DNA from: CAJCIS01 sp965276755
Lineage (GTDB): Bacteria; Pseudomonadota; Alphaproteobacteria; Acetobacterales; Acetobacteraceae
DNA: 64,000 nt
Reading direction: 5' to 3'
NCBI GenBank assembly: GCA_965276755.1
Contig: OZ255625.1
Span: 3,410,001-3,474,000 of the forward strand
The notes beneath the pieces are model-generated. The model did no database searches. It was given only the letters and a program-made list of their open reading frames with translations, and was not told the origin of the DNA. The first letter of the stretch is position 1; every line of letters starts with the position of its first letter. Below are positions 25,434-34,520 of the stretch, piece by piece. The position numbers and the translations under genes were made by a program.

Positions 25434-26090
25434 TTAGTCGGGGGGCAGGAAGGTGATAGCCCAGGAATGTTCGGATGCCTGCGGCACGCCACCGCGGGTT
25501 TCCGGCCGGTAGCGCGGTGCGTTTGAACCGGTCAGCCATTGCATGGTCGCAGCCGCGAACGCCGAGCCACCGCTTGTATTGACGATATGACAATTGCTCG
25601 GACGACCGTCTGCCTGGATCACACAATCGACAGTGACCTTGCCGGGTCTGGCGTTGTCGGCGTACTGCTCGGGATACTCAGGTTGTCTTGCACCGCCGAC
25701 GATTGCCGCGGCAGAGAACTTCACGTCCGGCGCGGCTGCCACAGGCGCGGGCGCCGTGTGCTGCACAAACACCGGCTTGGCCGTCTGCTGCACCGCCTGG
25801 ATCGCGTGCGATTCAGGCGGTGGCGGCGTCTGCACCACCACTTCGGGCGGCGGGATGTAATCCTGCGGCGGCGGCGGCGGCAGATCGGGCGGCGGCGGCG
25901 GTGGCGGCGGTGGCGGCGGTGGCGTCACATCCTTGATGATCTTGGTGTCGATCGGCGCCTCGAGCTTCTCGATGATGCTCGACCCCAAGCCGTTGATCAG
26001 AGCCCATATCAGGACGACATGGAACAGCCCGACCGCGATCAGGGCCGGCGCGTTCTTCCAGGGGCTTCTTTGCTGTTCGATATAGTTCAA
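25434..26090 (-). CDS. tonB: TonB energy transducer
   Basis: A 218-residue TonB. One membrane segment near residues 17-36 (LIAVGLFHVVLIWALINGLG) is followed by a rigid proline tract (twelve prolines, DLPPPPP and further PPP runs at about 57-95) that spans the periplasm. The C-terminal domain is at about 130-218 (PEYPEQYADNARPGKVTVDC; YRPETRGGVPQASEHSWAITF). It energises TonB-dependent receptors with the ExbB/ExbD proteins encoded just downstream. It begins 13 bases after the IclR gene. Confidence 0.93.
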   Translation of the reverse strand: MNYIEQQRSPWKNAPALIAVGLFHVVLIWALINGLGSSIIEKLEAPIDTKIIKDVTPPPPPPPPPPPPDLPPPPPQDYIPPPEVVVQTPPPPESHAIQAVQQTAKPVFVQHTAPAPVAAAPDVKFSAAAIVGGARQPEYPEQYADNARPGKVTVDCVIQADGRPSNCHIVNTSGGSAFAAATMQWLTGSNAPRYRPETRGGVPQASEHSWAITFLPPD

Positions 26091-26103
26091 GCGATCTGCC
26101 CCC

Positions 26104-26994
26104 TCACGCCATGGTTGTCGCGGTCACCGCGGCCTTGCCGCGCCGCCTGCCGCGCCCCGCCGACCGATCGGTCCGCGAGCCTTCATCGCTACTAAGCAAT
26201 TCGCGCGCCGCGCCTGGCTGCTGCCCGCCAGCATGAGCATTCGTGATCCGCCAGCCAAGCTCGGCCGAGAGGGCCGCACCTGCCCGAAGCAGCGCCTGAC
26301 GTGCACCCTCCGACATGCCCTCCTCCCGGTAAGGGCTCGCCATGGCCACGCCCAGGGCAGCAACGATACGGCCATCAGCGCCCCGCACGGGCGCGGTCAT
26401 GGTCGCGATCTCGGAATCATCATTGGCGCCATCAAAGACGATGCCGCTCTCGGCCGCCACACGCAGGATGCCCCACAGGTCCGCACCATCGGCGCGCTGT
26501 TTGCTGAGCGCGGTCAGCTCGTCCGCATCCGCGTCCAGCAGCAAGGCCAGGCCGGAAGCATTGCGCCAGATATCGGCGCGCTCGCCAACCCGCAGCCGAG
26601 GCGCCAGGCGCCGCCGCCCTGCGATGCACCCGGCTGTAATGCAGGCAGAACCTTCGCGCACGCTGAGCAGCACAGCGTCCCCCGTCTCCTCGGCCAGCGC
26701 CTCCATGATGGGCGCGGCGGCGCGCAGCAACGCAATCTGCTCGCCGGCCATGCTGCCGAGCTCGAGCAGCTTGGGGCCCAGGCTGTAGCCGCGCCGAGGT
26801 GTCAGATTGAGATAGCGGCGTTCGACCAGGCTGCTGGCCAGGCGATGAACCGTGGTGCGGGAAAGCCCGAGGCTGGCAGCGATGGCACCCAGCGCACCGC
26901 CGCCTGTCGCCACCTGTTCAAGCACGTCCAGCCCCCGCGCCAGCGTCTGGCTTGCGGTTGCGGGCGAGGCGGGTTTGGCTGAGGCAAGTTCCAC
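26104..26994 (-). CDS. IclR family transcriptional regulator
   Basis: A 296-residue IclR regulator. The N-terminal winged helix (about 18-75) contains ARGLDVLEQVATGGGALGAI and GLSRTTVHRLASSLVERRYL. The effector domain (about 85-255) shows SVREGSACITAGCI and a typical APVRGADGRIVAALGVAM. The C-terminal 40 residues are polar and basic (GRGRRRGKAAVT), which is unusual for the family. It lies 13 bases before tonB on the same strand, so it probably belongs to the tonB-exbBDD unit and may control it. Confidence 0.88.
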   Translation of the reverse strand: MELASAKPASPATASQTLARGLDVLEQVATGGGALGAIAASLGLSRTTVHRLASSLVERRYLNLTPRRGYSLGPKLLELGSMAGEQIALLRAAAPIMEALAEETGDAVLLSVREGSACITAGCIAGRRRLAPRLRVGERADIWRNASGLALLLDADADELTALSKQRADGADLWGILRVAAESGIVFDGANDDSEIATMTAPVRGADGRIVAALGVAMASPYREEGMSEGARQALLRAGAALSAELGWRITNAHAGGQQPGAARELLSSDEGSRTDRSAGRGRRRGKAAVTATTMA

Positions 26995-27137
26995 GGTTTG
27001 AACCGCTATCCCACATCGTGGAACTGGTCAAGCGCTTCACGAAGGGCTGGTGTTCACGCTTCCGCGGCATAGGGGCCATGCATTTCTGATTATTCTCTGC
27101 CTAAAGAAGCGGCATGGCTCTGTAAAGCGCAACGCAC

Positions 27138-27530
27138 TCATGGCTTGCCGCAGGCGATTTCCTGAGCGGCTCGGTTCGAGGCGACCGGGTCCTCATTTTG
27201 CCGCGGCGAGACAATGCCTGATTCCAACACCCGCCCGTCCAGATAGCGGGCGTAGAATGGTTGCGCGGCCTCGTAGCGCCGCGTGCTGTCGGGCAAGTCC
27301 AGCGTGCCGCAAATGGCGATGCCGCTCGTAGGATAGGGCTGCATGTATTTGAAGTGCCAGATCACCAGGTCCGGATAGATGAAGGTGTGCTGCAGATGTT
27401 CGATGACCGCGTGCTGCAGATCGTCAGGCACCTCCATCACACGGCCTTTTAACGGCGCCTGTGCCCGGGTTGAGTGAGGCTCGCTTAAGCAGACAAGTGC
27501 CGCGAAGGCGAGGACATGCGAAACTTTCAA
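27138..27530 (-). CDS. Small exported protein of unknown function
   Basis: A 130-residue protein with a signal peptide (MKVSHVLAFAALVCLSEPHSTRAQA). The mature part contains HLQHTFIYPDLVIWHFKYMQPY, AICGTLDLPDSTRRYEAAQPFYARYLDGRVLESGIV and a final cysteine (EIACGKP) that could pair with the one in ICGTL. Aromatic, strand-like sequence suggests a compact periplasmic domain. I do not recognise the family. It is divergent from the VOC gene. Confidence 0.65.
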   Translation of the reverse strand: MKVSHVLAFAALVCLSEPHSTRAQAPLKGRVMEVPDDLQHAVIEHLQHTFIYPDLVIWHFKYMQPYPTSGIAICGTLDLPDSTRRYEAAQPFYARYLDGRVLESGIVSPRQNEDPVASNRAAQEIACGKP

Positions 27531-27736
27531 CGTGCCACCTGTTCCCGACGTGGTTTATGGCGCCGTGCCTTGTTTTCGCGGCGCTTCAACCGCTGCGTTC
27601 TGGTTGCAACCTGCACACAAGACAAGTCGTTAGATCTCTGTTGTCGGCCGGTATCAACAAGCCAGGAGACAACAGGCCGTCTCCATCTGCATGCAAGGCG
27701 ATGGATGACCCCCACGTAACACTGCCGGCAGGGAAG

Positions 27737-28678
27737 ATGATGCACACAGCCCACAGCCTGAAGGCGCAAACGCCCATGCGCAGGCCAGCTGCCACCCTGG
27801 CGCCAGCCGCAATCTGGCTGCTGGCCATAGCCCTGGATTGTGGGAGCGCGCTGGCCGGCCCGGCCGCGGTTCCGCCAATCGTCGACCCCGCCACGCAGGA
27901 GAGACACCCGGGCAAGGTGATCTTCGAGCAATTGGCAACGCCCGACCTTGCCGAGACCGAGCGTTTCTACAGCGGCCTGTTCGGCTGGAATTTCCGAAAC
28001 GTGCCAGGTCTCAAGCTGCCTTATGCGACCGCCTATTTCGACGGGCAGCCCGTGGGTGCCATGGTGCAACGTCCGGCCCAGGCAGACCGTCACGCGGCCT
28101 GGCTGCCCTTCTTTTCGGTGGGGCAAACCGATGCTGCCGTTCACAACGCCAGCGCACACGGCGCCCGCGTATTGGTTGCGCCCCACGATGTGGCTGGCCG
28201 CGGCCGGGAGGCTGTTCTGGCCGACCCTCAAGGTGCGGTCTTCGCCGTGATGGCCAGCAGCAGCGGCGATCCGCCAGACGAGCTCAGGCCTTCGGGTGAT
28301 TGGATTTGGCGCTCTCTTCTGACGACCGATCCCGGCGCAGACGCGCCGTTCTACCAGGCCGTATTTGGCTTCCGTATGCTGCCCTTGCCCTCGCCCGCGG
28401 GCGAGACTCACCTGCTCCTAGCCTCTGAGAACTACGCCCGCGCTACAGTGAACACCTTGCCCGGGCGAACGGGTGCCCATCCGCATTGGCTGAACTTCGT
28501 CAGGGTGGATGATGCGGCCAAATCGGCGGCTTTGGCAGAGCGCCTGGGCGGTCATGTCTTGGTGGCCCCGCGCCCGGATCGGCATGGCGGGATGATTGCC
28601 GTCATCGCCGATCCGCTTGGCACGCCCGTCGGGCTGTTCGAATGGGCCGAAACCGAGACAAAGCAGGTGAGCCCATGA
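27737..28678 (+). CDS. Exported tandem VOC (glyoxalase/bleomycin-resistance fold) protein
   Basis: About 313 residues: a hydrophobic leader (RRPAATLAPAAIWLLAIALD), then two VOC domains. The first starts GKVIFEQLATPDLAETERFYSGLFGW and ends AVLADPQGAVFAVM. The second has LLTTDPGADAPFYQAVFGF and MIAVIADPLGTPVGLFEW. Proteins of this layout resemble CFP-30B/YckA-type VOC proteins of unknown substrate. Exact start is uncertain (27737, 27740 or 27776); the latter gives the most compact signal sequence. The stop overlaps the start of the Gly-rich lipoprotein (ATGA). Confidence 0.78.
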   Translation: MMHTAHSLKAQTPMRRPAATLAPAAIWLLAIALDCGSALAGPAAVPPIVDPATQERHPGKVIFEQLATPDLAETERFYSGLFGWNFRNVPGLKLPYATAYFDGQPVGAMVQRPAQADRHAAWLPFFSVGQTDAAVHNASAHGARVLVAPHDVAGRGREAVLADPQGAVFAVMASSSGDPPDELRPSGDWIWRSLLTTDPGADAPFYQAVFGFRMLPLPSPAGETHLLLASENYARATVNTLPGRTGAHPHWLNFVRVDDAAKSAALAERLGGHVLVAPRPDRHGGMIAVIADPLGTPVGLFEWAETETKQVSP

Positions 28679-29124
28679 ATACGCGCTGGCGTTGGCTTGT
28701 CCGCGTGTCGCTGCTGGCACCGCTCGTGGCTGCAGCATCCGGCTGCGCGGGCTTTGCCGGTAATGGATACGGCGGAGGCGATGGCGGTTTCGATGATTAT
28801 GGCGCCGGCTATTACGAGCCATCGGGTATAGATTATGGTGGCTGGGGCGGAGGCTACTTCGTTGGTCCCTATCGGGGCGGCCGCGGTTTGGAGGGTGGCC
28901 GTTTTGACAGAGATCGGATGGGTGGCGTGCGCGAGGGCCGCGGTGGCGAACGTGGCGAGGGCGGCATGCGCGGCATGCCTTCGATACCGACGGGGCACGG
29001 CTTTGGTGGCGGACATGGCTTTGGCGGCGGCGGTCACGCCGGCGGAGGCGGTGGCGGCGGTCACGCCGGTGGGGGCGGTGGCGGCGGTCACGCCGGTGGG
29101 GGCGGTGGCGGGCACGGCCGCTAG
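28675..29124 (+). CDS. Glycine/histidine-rich lipoprotein
   Basis: A 149-residue low-complexity protein. A lipobox is formed by VAAASGC at about residues 18-24, so it is probably lipidated and exported. The remainder is Gly/Tyr/Asp-rich then Gly/Arg-rich, ending in repeats of GHAGGGGGG encoded by 27-base tandem units. The start ATG overlaps the stop of the VOC gene by four bases. Regular histidines in the repeats could bind metal, but that is speculation. Confidence 0.68.
   Translation: MNTRWRWLVRVSLLAPLVAAASGCAGFAGNGYGGGDGGFDDYGAGYYEPSGIDYGGWGGGYFVGPYRGGRGLEGGRFDRDRMGGVREGRGGERGEGGMRGMPSIPTGHGFGGGHGFGGGGHAGGGGGGGHAGGGGGGGHAGGGGGGHGR
29031..29111 (+). repeat. Three 27-bp coding tandem repeats
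   Basis: Units at 29031-29057, 29058-29084 and 29085-29111, each beginning CGGTCACGCCGG and encoding nine residues (GHAGGGGGG type). The unit is a multiple of three, so copy-number change would keep the frame. Confidence 0.9.
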
Positions 29125-29157
29125 ACCCAGCCGCTATCGCGCCCGCCACGCGGCGCG

Positions 29158-30267
29158 TTAGGCCGGCTCGCTCACCGTGTCGGCTTCTGCACACACGTCC
29201 TGCGGCGCGCCCGGCCTGTCGCAGCCGACCAGGTCGTGAATAAAGCCAAGTTTGATCACGACAGCGGGCGGCAGGATGAAGGGGTAGAGATCGGGGTGCC
29301 CCATGGAGCGGTTCAGGCCGTTGACAGCATAAGTCAGGGGCAGCCAGCTTTCCACCAGCGCCTCGATGCTTCTGGCGCGGTATGGGTCGAAATCGACCCG
29401 GCTGTGCAGGCTGGGATCACGCGCAATGGCAGGATTTACGGCAACCCCAAAGGCCGCAGCCATTTCCAGCGTATCGATGATGTGCAGGTAGTGCGCCCAG
29501 GTTTCGGCGAAATCCTCCCACGGATGGCTGCTGGCATACAGGCTCACGTAACGCTCGCGCCAACTGCCATCGTCATGGCGCGCGTAGTGGGCCTGCAGGG
29601 CTTGGGCGTAATCGGTGCGCTCATCGCCGAACAGCGCGCGAAAGGCGTCCAGCTTGCCGGCGTCACGTACCAAGATGTCCCAGTAATAATGCCCGACCTC
29701 GTGGCGGAAATGGCCGAGCGGGGTGCGATAGAATTCGCCCATCTGGTGCTGCATGCGGTTGCGTTCGGCGTCATCGCCTTCCTTGAGGGCAATCGTGATC
29801 AGCCCGTCCTCGTGGCCGGTCAATATCTTGGGCTGCGCGCGCGTCTCGGCCAGGAAATCGAAAGCCAGACCATGCGCAGGGTCTTCGGCGCGCGTGGGCA
29901 TCGGCAGGCACAGGCGCATCAGGCTGTAGAACAGACGCCGCTTAGCCGCCTCCAGCGCGCGCCAGGGTGCGACATTGGCGGTGACCGACAGATCGGGGAT
30001 CGTGTGGTTGTGCCGGCAGGCGATGCAATAATCGCCCGCATCCTCGTGGCGCAGCAGCCAGTTGCAGCCGGCGGCGCGTGCATTGCCGCAGATGCGGTAG
30101 AGGGCATTGCCCTGCTCATTGACCTCGCGCCAGAGATCGCCATCCGCCTTGATGGCGCGGACAGCGCTGCGCTGGGGCACGTAGCCGAGCGTCATGCCGC
30201 AACGGGCGCAGGACGTGTTTTCAAAGTAAAGGAGCTGGCCGCAGTTCTGGCAGGTAAAAAGGCGCAT
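29158..30267 (-). CDS. Zinc-ribbon putative zinc-binding metallopeptidase
   Basis: A 369-residue cytoplasmic protein. An N-terminal zinc ribbon uses Cys6, Cys9, Cys20 and Cys23 (FTCQNCGQLLYFENTSCARC), and a second Cys cluster lies at C60-C68-C81-C84. The gluzincin motif HEVGH is at 189-193, followed by DFAETWAHYLHIIDTLEMA. This matches a family annotated as putative zinc-binding metallopeptidase with an N-terminal zinc ribbon. The ATG at 30267 starts the ribbon directly; the longer frame reads into the upstream repeat. Physiological substrate unknown. Confidence 0.82.
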   Translation of the reverse strand: MRLFTCQNCGQLLYFENTSCARCGMTLGYVPQRSAVRAIKADGDLWREVNEQGNALYRICGNARAAGCNWLLRHEDAGDYCIACRHNHTIPDLSVTANVAPWRALEAAKRRLFYSLMRLCLPMPTRAEDPAHGLAFDFLAETRAQPKILTGHEDGLITIALKEGDDAERNRMQHQMGEFYRTPLGHFRHEVGHYYWDILVRDAGKLDAFRALFGDERTDYAQALQAHYARHDDGSWRERYVSLYASSHPWEDFAETWAHYLHIIDTLEMAAAFGVAVNPAIARDPSLHSRVDFDPYRARSIEALVESWLPLTYAVNGLNRSMGHPDLYPFILPPAVVIKLGFIHDLVGCDRPGAPQDVCAEADTVSEPA

Positions 30268-30358
30268 GGTAGCTTCCAACGGAGCGCCAGGGGCAAAAGT
30301 TTTGGCAAACGTTGCAATCGAGCGAAGCGAGAAGGATGATCGAAAGTCAGGAGAAGGC

Positions 30359-30440
30359 TGGGGGAGATGTGCCATCCCCCCCAGACCCCCCGTCAATTTT
30401 TGCGCCCCGCCTAAACAAAATGACGGGGGCTTGGGGATCC
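30359..30440. repeat. Family A palindrome, right arm truncated
   Basis: The left arm is canonical (CTGGGGGAGATGTGCCATCC). The right arm stops after GACGGGGGCTTGGGGATCC, losing its hairpin. It lies between the lutB stop and the metallopeptidase start. Confidence 0.88.
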
Positions 30441-30441
30441 T

Positions 30442-31887
30442 TCACTCGCCTGGCTTCCTTTTCGCCCACCACGCGCGAAAGCTTTGCGCCGGAACAGCCG
30501 CAAGGTCGCGCGTGTCGGTCCAGCCCGACAATACCCCTGGCAAGCGCGCAACGACGCCCTCCCGCGCGAACGGCATCTGCGCAACCCTGGCTGCGCGTTG
30601 CGCCAGGCCCATACGCGCGCCGCCGCCGAAGATCCACGCCGCCGCGGTCATCGCCAGACGCTCGCCGTTGAACGCGCTGCGCTGTGTGCGCACGGTTTCA
30701 TTACGCAGGTGGACCAGGATGCGCGGAATGTCGATCTTGACCGGGCACACTTCCGCGCACGCGCCGCAGAGCGAAGAGGCGAATGGCAGCGAGCCCGCGG
30801 CGCCCAGCCCGCGCAATTGCGGCGTCAATATCGCACCGATCGGGCCTTGATACATGCTGTCATAAGCGTGGCCGCCTGTGCGCGCATACACGGGGCAGAC
30901 GTTGAGGCAGCGCGAACAGCGAATGCACGCCAGCGTTTCTCGGGCTTGCGGATCGGCCAGGATGCGCGAGCGGCCGTTGTCCAGCAGCACCAGGTGGAAG
31001 GCCTGCGGGCCGTCGCCGGCATGCACGCCGGTCCAGAGCGAGGTGTAGGGATTGGCGCGCTCGCCGGTTGCCGCGCGCGGCAGCAATTGCAGGAAGACTT
31101 CGAGGTCGGCGAGACGCGGCAGCACCTTTTCAATGCCCATGAGCGTGATCAGCACGCGCGGCAGGGTCAGGCACATGCGCCCGTTGCCTTCGGATTCCAC
31201 CACGCACACGCTGCCGGTTTCGGCGATGGCGAAATTCGCACCCGATATCGCCACGTCAGTGGTCAGAAACATCTGGCGCAGATAGGCGCGCGCGGCGGCG
31301 GTCAGGTCCGTGGGTTTGTCCGACAGCTTGCCCTGGCCGAGTTTTGCTTCGAACAGGGCGCGTATTTCTGCGCGGTTCTTGTGGATGGCCGGCACCAAAA
31401 TGTGAGACGGGCGATCGCCAAGCAATTGGACAATCATATCGGCAAGATCGGTTTCGATCGGATCGATACCGGCTTCGGCCAGCGCGGGATTGAGGTCGAT
31501 CTCATCGGTGGTCATCGACTTGATCTTGATGGCGCGGCGCGCGCCGTGGCTTTGCGCGAGGCGCACGATGATGCCCCGCGCCTCGGCCGCATCGCGCGCC
31601 CAGTGCACGGTGCCACCGGCCGCGGTCACGGCGCGTTCGAGCGCGATCAGGTGCGTGTCCAGGCGCGCGAGCGTGGCGGCCTTGATGGCGGCACCGGCGC
31701 TGCGCAGCGCCTCCCAGTCGGGCAGCTCGTCGGCGACTTTCTTTGTGCGCGCGCGGATGGTCGTGGTTGCGCGGGCGATGTTGCGGCGCATCTGCGTATC
31801 AGCCAACGCCGTGTGTGCAAGCGCCGGAAAACTAACAAAAGTTTTTTGGTCCTTTTTTTCAAAAAAGGACTGCTTCCTACCTTTCAT
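30442..31887 (-). CDS. lutB: LutB-type iron-sulfur lactate utilisation protein with repeat-encoded N-terminus
   Basis: A 481-residue LutB/YkgF protein, part of the LutABC L-lactate dehydrogenase complex. An LUD domain spans about 50-300 and binds in LTTDVAISGANFAIAETGSV. Two [4Fe-4S] sites follow: CIRCSRCLNVCP (Cys321, 324, 327, 331) and CGACAEVCP (Cys374, 377, 381). The ATG overlaps the lutA stop (ATGA). Residues about 4-18 (RKQSFFEKKDQKTF) come from a family C repeat inserted before the conserved PALAHTALADTQMRRN segment. No lutC follows. Confidence 0.88.
   Translation of the reverse strand: MKGRKQSFFEKKDQKTFVSFPALAHTALADTQMRRNIARATTTIRARTKKVADELPDWEALRSAGAAIKAATLARLDTHLIALERAVTAAGGTVHWARDAAEARGIIVRLAQSHGARRAIKIKSMTTDEIDLNPALAEAGIDPIETDLADMIVQLLGDRPSHILVPAIHKNRAEIRALFEAKLGQGKLSDKPTDLTAAARAYLRQMFLTTDVAISGANFAIAETGSVCVVESEGNGRMCLTLPRVLITLMGIEKVLPRLADLEVFLQLLPRAATGERANPYTSLWTGVHAGDGPQAFHLVLLDNGRSRILADPQARETLACIRCSRCLNVCPVYARTGGHAYDSMYQGPIGAILTPQLRGLGAAGSLPFASSLCGACAEVCPVKIDIPRILVHLRNETVRTQRSAFNGERLAMTAAAWIFGGGARMGLAQRAARVAQMPFAREGVVARLPGVLSGWTDTRDLAAVPAQSFRAWWAKRKPGE
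31836..31879. repeat. Family C repeat, single arm inside lutB
   Basis: On the minus strand it reads GGAAGCAGTCCTTTTTTGAA then AAAAAGGACCAAAAAACTTT TG. It lies between the lutB start codon and the first conserved residues and is translated in frame. Confidence 0.88.
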
Positions 31888-32606
31888 GCCTCGCATGCCA
31901 ATATCTCGGCCAAATGCATAGCCCGCACCCCCGCCCGTCCGCGGCTAAGCCCACCCGCAATATGCATCAGGCAGGAATTATCCCCCGCGGTCACGATCTC
32001 GGCCCGCATATCCAGCACGGCGCGTATCTTGTCGGTCATCATGGCGGTGGAGACCTCCGCATTCTTGACGGCGAAGGTGCCGCCGAAGCCGCAGCATTCA
32101 CGCGCGTCGGGCAGTTCGACAAGGTCGATGCCAGAGACTGCACGCAGAAGCGAGAGCGGGCCGTCCCCCAGATCCAGCGCGCGCAGCGAATTGCAGGACG
32201 CGTGGTAGGTGACGCGATGAGGGAAATAGGCGCCGGTATCGATCAGCCCCAGGCGCCGCGTGAGGAACTCGGAAAATTCGTGCACGCGGGGGAGCATGTC
32301 CTCGACCTCGCGCAGCAAGGCGGGTTCGCCGGCCGCCAGGCGCGGATACTGGGTGCGGACCATTGCGGTGCAGGAGGTGCTGGGAATGACGATCTCCGCA
32401 GCCGCGCCGAAGACGGCCACGAAGCGGCGCAATAGTGCGCGTGCGTCATCGCCGTAGCCGGAGTTGAGGTGCATCTGGCCGCAGCAGCCCTGGGCGGGGT
32501 CGAAGCTGACCTGATGCCCGAGCCTTTCCAGCACGCGCACCACGGCTTGGCCGGTTTGGGGGAAGAGTGTGTCGGTGATGCAGGTGATGAACAAGGCCAC
32601 GCGCAT
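31884..32606 (-). CDS. lutA: LutA-type (Fe-S)-binding lactate utilisation protein
   Basis: A 240-residue protein with two CCG domains. The first has FITCITDTLFPQTG and QGCCGQMHLNSG, the second TYHASCNSLRAL and ARECCGFGGTFAVKNAEVS, the cysteine patterns that hold clusters in LutA, GlpC and GlcF-type subunits. LutA acts with LutB and usually LutC in L-lactate oxidation to pyruvate. ATG 32606 has GGAG upstream; the extended frame to 32714 is not conserved. It overlaps lutB by four bases and is divergent from the sedolisin gene. Confidence 0.9.
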   Translation of the reverse strand: MRVALFITCITDTLFPQTGQAVVRVLERLGHQVSFDPAQGCCGQMHLNSGYGDDARALLRRFVAVFGAAAEIVIPSTSCTAMVRTQYPRLAAGEPALLREVEDMLPRVHEFSEFLTRRLGLIDTGAYFPHRVTYHASCNSLRALDLGDGPLSLLRAVSGIDLVELPDARECCGFGGTFAVKNAEVSTAMMTDKIRAVLDMRAEIVTAGDNSCLMHIAGGLSRGRAGVRAMHLAEILACEA

Positions 32607-32898
32607 GCGGGCTCCGGGAATGTTGGCTGCCGCTAAACGCGTTTGGCGAAGCTGGGTTGGAATAACCAGACGATTGTCCGAACCGGACTGCCCACTACCC
32701 AAAAAAGAATGCAAACGGCTGCTGTATCCAATTTAATATCCCAACTGCTCGCGTAAGGCATATACCGTTGTGAAACCATCTTTGCTCACAACTTTAGGTT
32801 GCTTCACAAAAATTTTGATCGTAGGCTCCCGGTTCTTGCGGAACAGCGAGGGTGACCACCATCCGCGCTCCCTCCGCAAGATAAGAAGGGATCGAGGA

Positions 32899-34515
32899 AT
32901 GCAAAAACACAGTCGAATTGGACTAGTCGGCGCGAGTTTCGCCTGCGGGCTCGCTCATGCGGCAACGGCCACGCCCAGATCGTTGCAAACCAGTCATGTT
33001 GTACCGGAAGCAGTCAGCGCCAATTACGTGGAACCTCTGGCGCAGCATACGCGCTTGCGCCTGGCGATCACCTTGCCGATGCACAACCTTCCCGTGCTGA
33101 AAAACCTGTTGCAGAAGCTGCAGGATCGCCGATCACCCGACTACCGGCGCTATCTGACCGTCAGCGAATTTACCGCCCGCTTTGGTCCAACGGCAGCCGA
33201 GTACAGCAGGCTGATGCGCTTTGCCGCCGATCACGGCCTGGCCGTTCGCGCGACCTACCCCAACCGCTTCGTGCTCGATGTCGAGGGATCCGTCGCCGCC
33301 ATCCAGGACGCCTTGCACGTGCGTGTGGGGCTCTACCGGCATCAAAATGGCATGGGCCTGTTCTATGCCCCTGATCGCGAGCCGGGCATGGATATCGCAA
33401 CCCCGGTGCTTCATGTCTCGGGCCTGGACAACGCCCAGCCTCCGGTTGCGCATGGCAGCCGGCGGCCAGGTGCTCGCCCACCGTTGCTGACAAACGGCAG
33501 CGCGCCCAATGGCGACTACGCGGCCAGCGACATGCGCGCGGCCTATTATGGCGGCTCGACGCTCAATGGTATCGGACAGAACGTAGGGTTGATCGCCTTT
33601 GCCGGCTTCAACATCGCTGACGTCGCGCAATATTTTTCGTCATTGGGGCAGAGCCCGAGGGAAAACGTCGTCGGCATCTCCGTCGATGGCACGTCCCTGG
33701 ACTGCATCTGGCCATCCTGTGACGATTACGAGCAGTCCATCGACATCGAACAAGTCATCGGCATGGCGCCTGCGCTGAGACATGTCTTTGTCTATGTGGG
33801 CAGCACGGTGATCGACATCCTGGACAGGATGGCAACCGATAACCTCGCCAAATCGCTCAGCTCATCCTATGGCTGGGGCGCGGAACAAGCGGTCGAGGAC
33901 CCCGTGTATATGGAGTTCGCAGCCCAGGGGCAGAGCTTCGTCGATGCGACAGGCGATGATGGCGCCATGCTTGCGCAGGGTGGCGTCTGGCCGGCGGACG
34001 ACGCCTATGTCACCGCTGTGGGGGGCACGGTTCTGGCGACCGCCTCGCCCGGCGGTCCCTGGCTGTCCGAGACGGCGTGGATCAACAGTGGCGGCGGGCC
34101 TTCTCCGAATGGGATCAGGCTGCCGAAATGGCAGAGGCCGTTCGTCAATGCCGCCAACATGGCGTCCAGGAAGTGGCGCAACGTGCCGGACGTGGCGGCC
34201 GAGTCGGACTATGACAATTACGTCTGCTATGATGGGACGTGCAATGGCAGCAATGGCGGTACGAGCTTTGCCGCGCCGCGCTGGGCGGGTTTCATTGCTT
34301 TGGCAAACCAGTTGGCCGCGGCGTCCCAGGAGCCGGAGGTGGGTTTTGTTGATGACCTGATCTATCCGATCGGTGGTGGCGCATCTTACACCAGCGATTT
34401 CCATGACATTACGCAAGGCAGCAACGGCACGTACCCGGCTGTTGTGGGGTTTGACGACGTGACGGGGTTTGGCTCGCCACAGCCCGCGCTGATTTCGGCG
34501 CTCGCGGGGCCGTAG
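32899..34515 (+). CDS. Sedolisin (S53) pro-kumamolisin-type acid serine protease
   Basis: A 538-residue secreted protease. Signal peptide about 1-21 (FACGLAHAA), pro-kumamolisin activation domain about 45-190 (YRRYLTVSEFTARFGP), then the subtilisin-fold catalytic domain. Catalytic Glu278 and Asp282 lie in DYEQSIDIEQ and the nucleophile Ser456 in GGTSFAAP. The C-terminal calcium site is visible as FHDITQGSNG and GFDDVTGFGSP. Sedolisins work at low pH, in keeping with an acidophilic or acid-producing host. ATG 32899 follows GAAGGGATCGAGGA. The frame to 32770 is not needed. Confidence 0.92.
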   Translation: MQKHSRIGLVGASFACGLAHAATATPRSLQTSHVVPEAVSANYVEPLAQHTRLRLAITLPMHNLPVLKNLLQKLQDRRSPDYRRYLTVSEFTARFGPTAAEYSRLMRFAADHGLAVRATYPNRFVLDVEGSVAAIQDALHVRVGLYRHQNGMGLFYAPDREPGMDIATPVLHVSGLDNAQPPVAHGSRRPGARPPLLTNGSAPNGDYAASDMRAAYYGGSTLNGIGQNVGLIAFAGFNIADVAQYFSSLGQSPRENVVGISVDGTSLDCIWPSCDDYEQSIDIEQVIGMAPALRHVFVYVGSTVIDILDRMATDNLAKSLSSSYGWGAEQAVEDPVYMEFAAQGQSFVDATGDDGAMLAQGGVWPADDAYVTAVGGTVLATASPGGPWLSETAWINSGGGPSPNGIRLPKWQRPFVNAANMASRKWRNVPDVAAESDYDNYVCYDGTCNGSNGGTSFAAPRWAGFIALANQLAAASQEPEVGFVDDLIYPIGGGASYTSDFHDITQGSNGTYPAVVGFDDVTGFGSPQPALISALAGP

Positions 34516-34520
34516 GCAAG

